Source: Yinghuangia elevatio (GTDB lineage: Bacteria > Actinomycetota > Actinomycetes > Streptomycetales > Streptomycetaceae). Taken from it: a DNA stretch of 64,000 nt. How positions within the stretch are numbered: the stretch's first letter is position 1; each line of letters opens with the position of its first letter. This document shows positions 16,938-26,075 of the stretch, one piece after another. The stretch is taken from assembly GCF_040649515.1 (NCBI RefSeq), contig NZ_JBEZFP010000038.1, forward strand, positions 3,538 through 67,537, in the 5' to 3' direction. Both the position numbers and the translations under genes were made by a program. The notes beneath the pieces are model-generated. The model saw nothing but the letters and a program-made list of their open reading frames with translations, ran no database searches and was not told the origin of the DNA.

Positions 16938-19900
16938 ATGTACGAGCTGTCCCGCGTCCGCCTGTTCTCCATCGGGCCCGCGGGTGCGCGCTACGCCGAC
17001 ACCGTGCTCGACCTGCGCGGCGTCGGCGAGCCGGTGCCCGACCCGGCGCCCCGGCAGGCCCAGCTCTTCGAGGGCGAGCCGGTCGGCCCGCCGCGCCGCC
17101 CCGCACCCGCGGGCGTGCTGTTCCTGGAGAACGGCGGCGGCAAGTCCGTACTGCTCAAGCTGATCTTCTCGGTCATGCTGCCGGGCCACCGCAACACGCT
17201 CGGCGGCGCCAGTTCCGGCGTCCTGCGCAAGTTCCTGCTCGCCGACGACTGCGGCCACGTGGCGCTGGAGTGGCAGCACACCCTCACCGGTGAACTGGTC
17301 GTGGTCGGCAAGGTGAGCGAGTGGCGCGGGCGCCAGGTGTCGTCGGACCCGCGCAAGTTCGCCGAGGCGTGGTACTCGTTCCGCCCCGGTCCCGGTCTGA
17401 CCCTGGACGACCTGCCGGTCGTCTCCGCCGGACGCCGCCGCACGATGCGCGGCTTCCGCGACGCCCTCGCCGAGACCGCCAAGCTCTACCCGGACGTCGA
17501 CGTCGTCTGGGAGGAGATCCACGAGCGCTGGAACGACCACCTCAACCACCTGGGCCTCGACCCCGAACTCTTCCGCTACCAGCGCGAGATGAACGCGGAC
17601 GAAGGCGAGGCGGCCGGCCTGTTCGCGGTCAAGAACGACGCGGACTTCGTGGACCTGCTGCTGCGCGCGGTCACGGACACCGCCGACACCGACGGGCTGG
17701 CCGACCTCGTGGACGGGTTCGCCGCCAAACTCTCGCAACGCGCCGAACTCATGGCCGAGCGCGACTTCGTGGCGGGCGCGACCGGACTGCTGCACGCCCT
17801 GGCCGAGGCGTCCGACCAGCGGGCCCGGGTCCGCGCCGGACACCACGCGGCCGAGGAGGACGCCCGCGCGCTCGGCCGCCAACTCGCGCTGCGCGCCGAC
17901 CGCGAGCGCAGTCGGGCCGCCGACCTGTCCGACCGGGTCGCCGCGGCGGCCGAATCCGTCGACGCCGCCCAGCGCTCCCGCGCGCACACCGCGCTCATCA
18001 CCGCCGAGATCACCCACCGGCACGCGACCATGCGGCTTGCCGCCGCGGAGGCCGACGGGGCTTCCCTGAAGCGGGAGTTGACCGAGGCTCGCGGCATGCA
18101 CGCGGCGTGGCTGGGCACCGAGGCCGTGCTGCGCCAGCGCTCCGCCGTGGACCGCGCGGAACGCGTCGCCACCGCCATCCAGGCCGCCGAACGCGACGCG
18201 GCCCCGGCCCTCGCCGCCCGCCAGGCCGCGGCCGGGGCGCTGGTCCGCGCCCTCACCGCGGCGGCGGCCGTCGCCGAGGAACGCGCGGACCAGGAGGAGC
18301 AGCGCGCCGCCGAACTCCAGGAGCGGGGCGAGACCGCCCAGCGTGCCGCGACCGTGGCCGCGACCGAGTCGCAGCGCACCCGCAGCGAGGCGGTGCACCT
18401 GCGCGCCCGGCTCAACGAGGTCGGCAGCGAACTCGGCCAGGCCGTCGAGGCGGGCTGGATCGCCGAGGAGGACGACCCGGCGGAAGCCGCCGAACGCGCC
18501 GCCGCCGAGGAGAAGTCCGCGGCGACGGCGTGGGGCGAGGCGCGCGCCGCCGTCGAACAGGCGGCGGCGACCGTACGCGACGCCGAATCCGAACGCGGCC
18601 GCGCCCAACTGGCCGCGGCACGAGCAGCCGACAAGCTGGGCGCGGCCGAGCACGACCTTCAGGGCGTACGGGCCTCCGCGCAGGAACTCCTGGACGAACC
18701 GCGCGTAGCCGAACTCCTGGGTCTGGAAAGGTCATTCGGACGCTCCTCGGGAGCCGGCCCGAGCGGCCAGGACGCCGACGGCCCCGGCGGCCCCGCCGCG
18801 GTGCTCGACCGGGCCGCGGACATCCTGGGCGGCCAACTCGCCGACGCGGTCGCGGACGGCGAGCGCGCGCTCTTCCAACTGCGCACCGACGCCGCCGAGG
18901 ACAGCCGCATCCTCGCCGCGCTCGGCGACGGCGGCCTGCTGCCCCCCAGCCCGGATGTCCTGGCCGCCGTCGAGTACTTGGGCGAGCACGGCATCCCCGC
19001 GCTGCCGGGCTGGCGCTACCTCGCGCAGTCCGTGGCGCCGGGGCGCCACGCGTCCGTCCTGGACGCCCACCCCGACCTGGTGGACGGTGTCGTCGTCACC
19101 GCACCGCACGAAATTGCGCGGGCGCGCGAGGTGTTGGCGGAAGCGGCACTGCTGCCGCGGTCCGCCGTCGCGGTCGGCACGCCGGCCGCGCTCCTCGCCG
19201 CCCGCGCCGAAACACCGGCCGCCGAAGCGGTGTTCCTCGTCCCGCCGAACCCGGCCATGCACGACGAACGCGCCGCCGACACCGAGCGCACGGCGCTGCG
19301 CCGCCGGGCGACCGACCGCGACGACGCCATCCGCGAGCGGGCCGCCCGCCTCGACGGCGACCGTACGCTCGCCGGCCGCCTCGCCGCGTGGCGCACCTCG
19401 TGCCCGGTCGGCCGCGTGGGTGAACTCGCCACGGCCGTCGAAGCCGCCACCGAGGCGCTGGTCGCCGCGCGCGCCGCGGGATCCGCGGCCGAGGCCGCCG
19501 CCGCGACGGCCGAGACCGTGCGCGCCCGGGCCGTGGACCGGCGCGACCGCCGCATGGACGCCGCCCAGCTCGCCCGCCGCCGCGCCGACACCCTCGCCGG
19601 CCTCGCCTTCCGCCTCCGCGAACGCGCGGGCTGGACGCGCCGCATCCGCGAACTCGACCAGGAGACCGGCGAGCACGAGCGGGCCGCCGAGGCCAACCTG
19701 CTGCTGGCCCGCGCCGCCGACCAGGACCGCCGCCAAGCCCAGCGGGCCGCCGACGACGCGCGGCGGACCACGCGCGCGCTCCTGGAGGAACGCGCCGAGA
19801 TCAGCGGCGCGCCGGAGGGCGACGACCCGGCCGCGTCGTCGGAGCCGCCCGCGGCGCTGCCGTCGCTGCGGGAGGCGTACCGGACCGCCTCGGTGCTCTA

Positions 19901-21572
19901 CGACAAGGTCGGCGTCGGCGCCGACCTGCGTGCCGAGCAGGCCCGAGCGGAGAGCGAACAGGCCGCCGCACAAGCCGCGTTGGACCGTCTGTCCGCGCGC
20001 GTGCGCAAACACGCCGCCGAACTCCTCGAAGGTCCCGACGGCGCCGACGGGCCCTCGCGGCTCGCCGCCGGTGCCCGCGCGGAGGAGCAGGTACGCACCC
20101 TCGAAGGCCGGGCCGACGCCGCCAACGAACTCCTCGGCCGCCTGCGCGGCGAGGTCGAACGGCACGCACCCGGCGACGGCCGCGACGCGCACGTCGAACT
20201 GCCCGAGGACCGCGTACCGCGCGATCCGGCGCACGCCCAGGAGCTGTTGCGCGAGGCCGCGGCGGAACACGCGACGTGCGGCGAGGAGGTGGAGGCCGCA
20301 CGGGACGCCCACACGCGGCTCGTCCGCGCCCTGTCCGACGCGGAGTCCGGTGCCTCGGTCTTCGCCGAGATCTCGGTCTCGCTCACCGACACGCTGCCGG
20401 CGGCCGAGCAGTCCGCGGACGACGAACCGGCGGCGCCCTTCGAGGGGTCCGCGACGGAAGCGCGCGAGGCGGCGACCGCCTTCCGGCGCGCGCTGCGTAC
20501 CGCGGCGGGCGAACTGTCGGCCGCCGAAGGGCAGGTGCGCGAGCGCGCGGAGGCGGTCGTACGGCACGCCGGTGCCACCCGGTTCGAGCAGGTGCGCATG
20601 CCCGCACGCCAGCAGATCCGCGAACTCCCGCTGTCCGCCCTGCCGGACCACGCGCTCGCCTGGGCCGCCGCGTTCGAGCCGCGGCTGCGCGTACTGACCG
20701 ACGAACTGGCCCAGATCGAACGCAACCGCGACAGCATCGTCGACCGCCTGCGCGGCATGGTCGACGCGGCACTGACGACCCTCCGTGCGGCGCAGCGCCT
20801 TTCGCGGCTGCCGGAGGAACTGGGGGAGTGGTCGGGGCAGGAGTTCCTGCGTATCCGGTTCGACGACCCCGACGCGGCACACCTGTCCGAGCGGCTCGGC
20901 GAGGTCGTCGACGAGGCCACCCGTACCGCGCGCCGCGGCCCCAATGCCGCCCCGGTGCGCCGCGACGGCATGACCCTGCTGCTGCGCGGCGTGCACGCGG
21001 GCCTCGAACCGCGCGGCGTGCAGGTCGAGATCCTGAAGCCGGACTCCGTGCTGCGCGCCGAACGGGTGCCTGTGGGGCAGATGGGCGACGTCTTCTCCGG
21101 TGGCCAGCTCCTGACCGCGGCCATTGCGCTGTACTGCACGATGGCCGCCCTGCGCAGCAACGATCGAGGCCGGTCCCGGCACCGCCACGCGGGAACGCTC
21201 TTCCTGGACAACCCGATCGGCCGCGCGAACGCGTCCTACCTGCTGGAGCTGCAGCGCGCCGTCGCCGACGCCCTCGGCGTGCAGCTCATCTACACCACCG
21301 GCCTGTTCGACACCACGGCCCTCGCGGAATTCCCGCTGGTCGTACGCCTGCGCAACGACGCCGACCTGCGCGCCGGCCTCAAGTACATCTCCGTCGAGGA
21401 GCACCTGCGCCCCGGACTCCCGCAGCCGGACCCGGAGATCCCCGAGGGCCTGGGCCAGATCCACGCCACCCGCGTCTTCCGCAAGCCCGCCTACGCCCCG
21501 GCCGACCCCAGGGGGGAAGCGATCCCGGCCCAACCCCACCCGAAGGAGACGCCGGGCGTCAGCGTGCCGTAG
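16938..21572 (+). CDS. SMC-like chromosome-partition ATPase (MukB/JetC-like)
   Basis: A 1544-aa SMC-type ATPase. An N-terminal head carries Walker A ENGGGKS (64-70). Long Ala/Glu/Arg-rich coiled coils (about 250-590 and 790-1240) flank a globular hinge-like middle domain (about 600-780). The C-terminal head has the signature FSGGQ (1386-1390) and Walker B TLFLD (1420-1424). The residue after the Walker B Asp is Asn1425 (DNPIGRA), where most SMC/ABC ATPases have the catalytic Glu. The expected role is ATP-dependent DNA loop handling with the two upstream proteins. A 196-nt gap separates it from the KITE-like gene. No TOPRIM nuclease (JetD/MksG) gene follows. Confidence 0.85.
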   Translation: MYELSRVRLFSIGPAGARYADTVLDLRGVGEPVPDPAPRQAQLFEGEPVGPPRRPAPAGVLFLENGGGKSVLLKLIFSVMLPGHRNTLGGASSGVLRKFLLADDCGHVALEWQHTLTGELVVVGKVSEWRGRQVSSDPRKFAEAWYSFRPGPGLTLDDLPVVSAGRRRTMRGFRDALAETAKLYPDVDVVWEEIHERWNDHLNHLGLDPELFRYQREMNADEGEAAGLFAVKNDADFVDLLLRAVTDTADTDGLADLVDGFAAKLSQRAELMAERDFVAGATGLLHALAEASDQRARVRAGHHAAEEDARALGRQLALRADRERSRAADLSDRVAAAAESVDAAQRSRAHTALITAEITHRHATMRLAAAEADGASLKRELTEARGMHAAWLGTEAVLRQRSAVDRAERVATAIQAAERDAAPALAARQAAAGALVRALTAAAAVAEERADQEEQRAAELQERGETAQRAATVAATESQRTRSEAVHLRARLNEVGSELGQAVEAGWIAEEDDPAEAAERAAAEEKSAATAWGEARAAVEQAAATVRDAESERGRAQLAAARAADKLGAAEHDLQGVRASAQELLDEPRVAELLGLERSFGRSSGAGPSGQDADGPGGPAAVLDRAADILGGQLADAVADGERALFQLRTDAAEDSRILAALGDGGLLPPSPDVLAAVEYLGEHGIPALPGWRYLAQSVAPGRHASVLDAHPDLVDGVVVTAPHEIARAREVLAEAALLPRSAVAVGTPAALLAARAETPAAEAVFLVPPNPAMHDERAADTERTALRRRATDRDDAIRERAARLDGDRTLAGRLAAWRTSCPVGRVGELATAVEAATEALVAARAAGSAAEAAAATAETVRARAVDRRDRRMDAAQLARRRADTLAGLAFRLRERAGWTRRIRELDQETGEHERAAEANLLLARAADQDRRQAQRAADDARRTTRALLEERAEISGAPEGDDPAASSEPPAALPSLREAYRTASVLYDKVGVGADLRAEQARAESEQAAAQAALDRLSARVRKHAAELLEGPDGADGPSRLAAGARAEEQVRTLEGRADAANELLGRLRGEVERHAPGDGRDAHVELPEDRVPRDPAHAQELLREAAAEHATCGEEVEAARDAHTRLVRALSDAESGASVFAEISVSLTDTLPAAEQSADDEPAAPFEGSATEAREAATAFRRALRTAAGELSAAEGQVRERAEAVVRHAGATRFEQVRMPARQQIRELPLSALPDHALAWAAAFEPRLRVLTDELAQIERNRDSIVDRLRGMVDAALTTLRAAQRLSRLPEELGEWSGQEFLRIRFDDPDAAHLSERLGEVVDEATRTARRGPNAAPVRRDGMTLLLRGVHAGLEPRGVQVEILKPDSVLRAERVPVGQMGDVFSGGQLLTAAIALYCTMAALRSNDRGRSRHRHAGTLFLDNPIGRANASYLLELQRAVADALGVQLIYTTGLFDTTALAEFPLVVRLRNDADLRAGLKYISVEEHLRPGLPQPDPEIPEGLGQIHATRVFRKPAYAPADPRGEAIPAQPHPKETPGVSVP

Positions 21573-21720
21573 GCCGGGAACGGAAAGGAAGTTGGGCCGT
21601 CGGCGAAGGGCCCTGGAACACACGGGACTTCCAAGGGAATGAGGGACTGTCCCGTGGCCGGAGGCGTCGGCGTGCCCGGACACTCGGGTGAGCCGACAAC
21701 TCCAGCGACGGAGCCCGCCG

Positions 21721-22404
21721 ATGAACCCGTTCGCGCGACCGCCCAGACCCACCCGACCCCCGGGCCCGCCCGCGGCACCGAGTACGCCTGGGCCCGTGGG
21801 TACGCCGCGGCCGACCGGGGCCCCGCCGACTGCGCCCGCGCCGGGAGTGGCCTGCTCGCCGTCGCCCGCTCGGCCACGGCCCGATCCAGCCGACCCGCGT
21901 GCGTACGTCGTTCGTTACAACGCCTGGTACCTGGCCGCGGCGACGGCGATGAGCGTCGCCGGCGTGGTGATCGCGGCGCAGGTGTTCACCCACAGTTTCT
22001 TCGAGTTTGCTTCGTTGTCCGGCGTCCTCATGGTCGCCATGACGATTGGGACCGCCTGGTTGGGCTTCTGGAACACCTTCTTCCTCGTGACCCGGCGGCC
22101 CGCGGTCGTGGTGGACTCGGCCGGGGTGCACATCGCGTGGGGGCTCAGGCCGGGCCGGTTCATTCCCTGGTCGCGTGTCGCGGCGGTGGGGGTGCCGGTG
22201 AGGCGGATCGAGACGTCCAACAACCTCGGCAACGAATCCGTGCAGTACATCCACTACATCAAGGTCGTCCTGGCTCCCGACGGCACCGGAACCACGCCAC
22301 GCACGGTGCGCAAGATCTGCCCGAACCCCGACCGCATCCGGCTCCGCGCCACCGTTCATGCCTTCGCCCCGCACGTGGCCTGGCGCTTCCACCGCGCGGG
22401 CTGA
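21721..22404 (+). CDS. Hypothetical membrane protein, two spans
   Basis: A 227-aa protein with a Pro-rich cytoplasmic N-terminus, two predicted membrane helices (about 71-92 and 100-125), and a C-terminal domain (VVVDSAGVHIAWGLRPGRFIPWSRVAAVGVP...) typical of PH-like membrane-protein domains. The ATG at 21721 has GGAG 7 nt upstream; an upstream GTG at 21688 is possible. It ends at a shared hairpin facing the phosphatase gene. Function unknown. Confidence 0.65.
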   Translation: MNPFARPPRPTRPPGPPAAPSTPGPVGTPRPTGAPPTAPAPGVACSPSPARPRPDPADPRAYVVRYNAWYLAAATAMSVAGVVIAAQVFTHSFFEFASLSGVLMVAMTIGTAWLGFWNTFFLVTRRPAVVVDSAGVHIAWGLRPGRFIPWSRVAAVGVPVRRIETSNNLGNESVQYIHYIKVVLAPDGTGTTPRTVRKICPNPDRIRLRATVHAFAPHVAWRFHRAG

Positions 22405-22420
22405 AGCGGGCGGGTGGGTC

Positions 22421-22454
22421 GCCCTGCGAGGTCACCGGGGCGGCCTCGCAGGGC
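22421..22454. terminator. Bidirectional hairpin terminator
   Basis: GCCCTGCGAGG (22421-22431) pairs perfectly with CCTCGCAGGGC (22444-22454), 12-nt loop, between convergent stops at 22404 and 22461. Confidence 0.75.
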
Positions 22455-22460
22455 AGGCGC

Positions 22461-24116
22461 TCAGCGGCGGGCGTCGCTGCGAGGGCGTTCGAGGGTGAAG
22501 CGGTCGACGGGGGTGAGAGCGCCGTGGGCGCCCTGGAAGGTGTAGTAGGTGACGTTGATGCGGGTACGGCCCGACTTGCGGTCGCCGGGGTCGACGTCGA
22601 ACGCGGCGAAGCCGTGCGGGTGTTCGCGGTCCTGCACGGAGGCCCACGGGGCGTCCTCGGTCACCCAGACCGAGTCCTTGTGGCCCGGGAGGACCGGGCT
22701 GTCCTGGTCGCTGCGGGCGACGATGACACGACCCTGCGGGCGGTCGAAGAGGTTGGTGTGCGAACTCGCGAAGTTGCCGCCGCCGCCGATGATCATGTGC
22801 ACGGTGCCGAGGCTGGTGTCGATGACGTCCTTGCGGGTGGCGGCCGGGGTCGGGGTGCGGGTCTCGTTGGGGAGGCGGCCGCGCAGCGGGTGGGAGCGCT
22901 CGTAGTGGTGCTCGTGGCCGCTGACGACCAGGTCGACGCCGTACTGGTCGAAGAGCGGGCCCCAGGACTCGCGTACGCCCAGGTCGCTGCCGTTGCCGCT
23001 CCTCGTGCTGGAGATGAAAGGCTGGTGCATGCACACGACGATCCAGTCGATGTCGCGGTCCGCGCGGGCGGCGCGCAGTTCGCGTTCCAGCCAGGCCCGC
23101 TGGGCGCCGCCGGAGTAGCCGCGGATGTAGCTGTCGCCCGCGTCCTGGATCGCCACGTCGCAGTTGGCGACGCTGATGACGCGTACCGAGCCCGCGGTGA
23201 AGGAGTACCACAGGCCCTTCATCTCGCGGTCGGTCCCGGAGTCCGGGGTCGTGAAGTACGCCTGGTATGCCGACGCCCCCAGCGGCCCGTTGCCCTTCTC
23301 GTTCTCGTGGTTGCCGACGCACGGCATCCACGGCCGGAAGCGCGCCGAGCGGCTGTTGGAGATGAACCAGTCGGCCCAGGTCGCGACGCGGTCCTGGCCG
23401 AAGATGCCCGCCACGCCCGCGTAGCAGAGGTCGCCGTTGACGAGGTTGAAGAGCGGCGCGACCCGTTCGACCGCGGCGACGATGTCGGAGGAGGCCTGGG
23501 TGCCGATGTTGTTGGTCGAGGACAGCGGGTACGGCCCGTTCGGCGACGGCGTGCCGGGCGGCAGCTTGATCTCCTTGCGGAGGTTCGCGGTGGCCTGGTC
23601 GCCGAAGCTGGTGAAGGTGAAGCGGTGGCGGCCGCGCTGCGCGGTGTCGAACACGCCCGTCTCGGGCGCGGCGCCTTCGTGGCTCGCGAAGTAGACGTAC
23701 CGCGTCGCGGGCCGCAGCCGGCTCAGGCGTGCGTGGTGGACGAAGACCTCGACGCCGGACAGTCCGTCGCGGTAGTGCCGGGTCTCCGCGTCGACGCTGC
23801 GGCCGAAGCCGTCGTCGACGGTGCCGTAGCGCACGCGCGGCCGCGCGACCGGCTGCGGGGTGAGCCAGGAGACCACGACCTCGGCGGACGCGTCCGCACC
23901 GAACTGGAGGTGCAGGCCGGTCACGCTGGGTGCGCCGATCCGCCCGGGCTGCTGCCACAGCAGGGCCGAGGACGGGTCGGACGCCGCCGCGGCGGCGGGG
24001 GCCGACCCGGTCGCCGCGGGTGCGGCTTCCGCGGTCGCCGCGCCCGCGGTCCCCGCGAGGAGTGCGGCCCCGGCCGCGCCGCCGGTGGACAGTACGGATC
24101 TGCGGGAAATCGCCAT
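22461..24116 (-). CDS. Tat-exported purple acid phosphatase-like metallophosphoesterase
   Basis: A 551-aa secreted phosphoesterase. The N-terminus MAISRRSVLSTGG is a twin-arginine signal with a following Ala-rich hydrophobic stretch. An N-terminal fibronectin-like domain of the purple acid phosphatase type (about 50-140) precedes the metallophosphoesterase domain. The metal-binding motifs appear in order: SFGDQ, VNGDLCYA, GNHEN, CMHQP and SGHEHHYER (near residue 400). The enzyme would hydrolyse phosphomonoesters outside the cell using two metals. The ATG at 24116 is chosen because the Tat signal begins there; the frame continues upstream without a ribosome site. No PHO-box repeat was recognised upstream. 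Confidence 0.9.
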   Translation of the reverse strand: MAISRRSVLSTGGAAGAALLAGTAGAATAEAAPAATGSAPAAAAASDPSSALLWQQPGRIGAPSVTGLHLQFGADASAEVVVSWLTPQPVARPRVRYGTVDDGFGRSVDAETRHYRDGLSGVEVFVHHARLSRLRPATRYVYFASHEGAAPETGVFDTAQRGRHRFTFTSFGDQATANLRKEIKLPPGTPSPNGPYPLSSTNNIGTQASSDIVAAVERVAPLFNLVNGDLCYAGVAGIFGQDRVATWADWFISNSRSARFRPWMPCVGNHENEKGNGPLGASAYQAYFTTPDSGTDREMKGLWYSFTAGSVRVISVANCDVAIQDAGDSYIRGYSGGAQRAWLERELRAARADRDIDWIVVCMHQPFISSTRSGNGSDLGVRESWGPLFDQYGVDLVVSGHEHHYERSHPLRGRLPNETRTPTPAATRKDVIDTSLGTVHMIIGGGGNFASSHTNLFDRPQGRVIVARSDQDSPVLPGHKDSVWVTEDAPWASVQDREHPHGFAAFDVDPGDRKSGRTRINVTYYTFQGAHGALTPVDRFTLERPRSDARR

Positions 24117-24179
24117 GAGCCCAGCCCTCTTCCGTCGCCTGGTTGATGCGCCCCCGACGCGGCAGACCGTATTGAGATG

Positions 24180-24210
24180 GACGCAAGAAAACAAGACTGG
24201 GAATTGCGTC
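24180..24210. promoter_or_regulatory. Inverted repeat upstream of the phosphatase
   Basis: GACGCAA (24180-24186) and TTGCGTC (24204-24210) form a 7-bp inverted repeat around a low-GC 17-nt spacer, 64 nt upstream of the phosphatase start and 42 nt past the next gene's stop. It may be an operator or a weak terminator. Confidence 0.35.
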
Positions 24211-24252
24211 TAATGATGGAGGCGGGGTGGACGCGATCCGCTTCGGGCCGCG

Positions 24253-24768
24253 TCAGGTCAGCGGCGCATAGACCGCGTCGGTGCGGTCGCGGCGGCCGGT
24301 GAGCATGCCCTCGGGGATCGGCCAGTGCGCCGCCGGGTCGTCCACGCGGACCCACTCGGTCGTGGCGACGCGCCGTGCGATGCGCCAGCGGCCGTCGCGG
24401 CGCCGGAAGTCGTCCACGTACCGGAAGCCGGTGGTCAGGTTGCCGCGCGGGTCGGGGGAGTCCGTGCGGTGGAAGGCGACGCCGTACGTCTCCGCGCGCG
24501 CCAGGTCCGGCCCGGCGAATTCGGCGAGGTGGTTCGCCACCAGGTGCATGGTCATCGAGTAGCGCGGCAGGAGCCGCCCGATCCACGCCACAAAGGCGTC
24601 GACGTCGCCGGAGAAGCTGCCGTGGTCGTCGGTCGCGTCGGGGTGGTAGCAGTCGCGTACCGCGTCCAGATCCATCCGGTCCACGCCGCGGCAGTAGCGG
24701 AGCACCACCTCGTGGATCTCCTGCTTGTCGAGCATCCGGCGCACGGCGTCTTCGTGATCATGTCCCAT
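24253..24768 (-). CDS. SnoaL-like / NTF2-fold protein
   Basis: A 171-aa protein with the SnoaL_4-type pattern: KQEIHEVVLRYCRGVDRMDLDAVRDCYHPDA at the N-terminus and DGRWRIARRVATTEWVR near the end. Related proteins are small-molecule hydratases/isomerases or ring-hydroxylating dioxygenase-type subunits with a cone-shaped pocket. The substrate cannot be inferred. The ATG at 24768 is chosen from the domain start; GGAGGG lies about 14 nt upstream. It is divergent from the serpin gene. Confidence 0.8.
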   Translation of the reverse strand: MGHDHEDAVRRMLDKQEIHEVVLRYCRGVDRMDLDAVRDCYHPDATDDHGSFSGDVDAFVAWIGRLLPRYSMTMHLVANHLAEFAGPDLARAETYGVAFHRTDSPDPRGNLTTGFRYVDDFRRRDGRWRIARRVATTEWVRVDDPAAHWPIPEGMLTGRRDRTDAVYAPLT

Positions 24769-24888
24769 CGCCGGATTGTCGCCCTCCGGGGCGGAGGTTT
24801 CCAGCCGCCCGCCACGGCGCGCCGCGATGGCGTCCCGGCCCGCGTTAGTGTGGAGATCCGGCGATCTTCGACACGGCGAGGCGGTTTC

Positions 24889-26019
24889 ATGGCCCACGGC
24901 GAGTGCGGGTTGACTGTCCGTGAATACGCGGGGGAGATTCGCGAGTTGGGATCCCGCTGGCTGGACCAAATGTTGTCGGACCCGGCCGTCGAGGCGGCGG
25001 GCGGCGACGTGGTCTGCTCGCCGACCGGCCTGTGGCTCGCGCTGGCCGGGATATCGTGCGGCGCGCTCGGCGACACCGCCGAGGAACTGGCCGACCTGCT
25101 GGGCGTCGCGGGGCCCGAGGCGGAGCCGCTGGTGAACGCGGTGGCCCGGGACCTCGCCGCGACCGACGCGCTCGCGGTCGCCACCGGCATCTGGAGCCGC
25201 GCGCCCTTGCGCGAGACCTTCCGCGACGGCCTGCCGGTCATCGAGTTCGGGGACCTGGGCGACCCGGCCGCGATCGACGCGTGGATCACGCGCGCCACCG
25301 GCGGCCTCATCGACCGCATGCCCGCCGACCCGGGGCCGCTCACCCGCCTGATACTCGTGAACGTGCTCGCTCTGAAAGCACGTTGGTCCGAGCCGTTCAA
25401 CCGCCACGACACCCTCGCCCGCCCCTTCACACCCGCACAGGGCAAGCCCGAGGACGTCCCGACCATGTTCCGCAAGGTGCCGGCGGGCGACGTGTGGACG
25501 ATCGGGGCGTACGGCGGCACCGTGCACGTGGTCGAACTCCCGTGTGCCGGCGAGCGGCCCGCGCTCATCCGCTTTGCGCTCGGCCCCGAGGGCATGCCGC
25601 CCGCCCCGGCGATGTCCGCGGCCTGGGCGCCGCGCAGCGCCGGGAACGCGGTGCCGTACGACGAAGTCTCGCTGCGGCTACCGCGGTTCGCGCTGCGCAC
25701 CTCACTGGAGGTGCACGACCACCTCCCAGGGCTCGGCGTCGAACTCGCGCTCGCCGACGGCGCCGCGGAGTTCGGCGCGCTGTCGCCCGAACCGCTGTTC
25801 GTCGACCGCGTGGACCAGGAGTCGCTGATCCGGGTCGACGAGGAGGGCGTGGAGGCGGCGTCCGTCACCGAGGTCCGCATGGACTACATGAGCTGGCACC
25901 CGCCCGCGCCGACCCTCGACCTGAACTTCGACCGGCCGTTCGCGTGTGCCGTGATGGACGCATCGGGGACCGTCCCGCTGTTCACCGCCTACCAGGCGAC
26001 CGTGCCGCGCGCGGTCTGA
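24889..26019 (+). CDS. Serpin-family protein (putative serine/cysteine protease inhibitor)
   Basis: A 376-aa serpin-like protein. Serpin hallmarks are the N-terminal SPTGLWLAL helix, the strand VNVLALKARWSEPFN (family form NAIYFKGKWxxPF), SLRLPRFALRTSLEVHDHLPGLGV, the hinge VDEEGVEAASVTEV (316-329) and the C-terminal FDRPFACAVMDASGTVPLFTAYQ. Aligning the hinge with alpha-1-antitrypsin puts Met334-Ser335 at P1-P1'. P12-P9 are Ala-Ala-Ser-Val, small enough for loop insertion, so inhibition is plausible. There is no signal peptide, so it should be intracellular. GAGGCGG precedes the ATG. The protease target is unknown, and no protease gene lies next to it. Confidence 0.85.
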   Translation: MAHGECGLTVREYAGEIRELGSRWLDQMLSDPAVEAAGGDVVCSPTGLWLALAGISCGALGDTAEELADLLGVAGPEAEPLVNAVARDLAATDALAVATGIWSRAPLRETFRDGLPVIEFGDLGDPAAIDAWITRATGGLIDRMPADPGPLTRLILVNVLALKARWSEPFNRHDTLARPFTPAQGKPEDVPTMFRKVPAGDVWTIGAYGGTVHVVELPCAGERPALIRFALGPEGMPPAPAMSAAWAPRSAGNAVPYDEVSLRLPRFALRTSLEVHDHLPGLGVELALADGAAEFGALSPEPLFVDRVDQESLIRVDEEGVEAASVTEVRMDYMSWHPPAPTLDLNFDRPFACAVMDASGTVPLFTAYQATVPRAV

Positions 26020-26075
26020 CGTACCGAGCCGCGCGCGGAGTGACGTCCGGCGCCCTCACGGGTACGGTTCCCGTC

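Noticed and set aside
18732..21752. A very long open frame (about 1000 codons) antisense to the SMC gene
   Set aside because: High third-position GC keeps antisense frames open; the sequence is Arg/Gly/Leu-rich without a domain and lies wholly opposite a clear gene.
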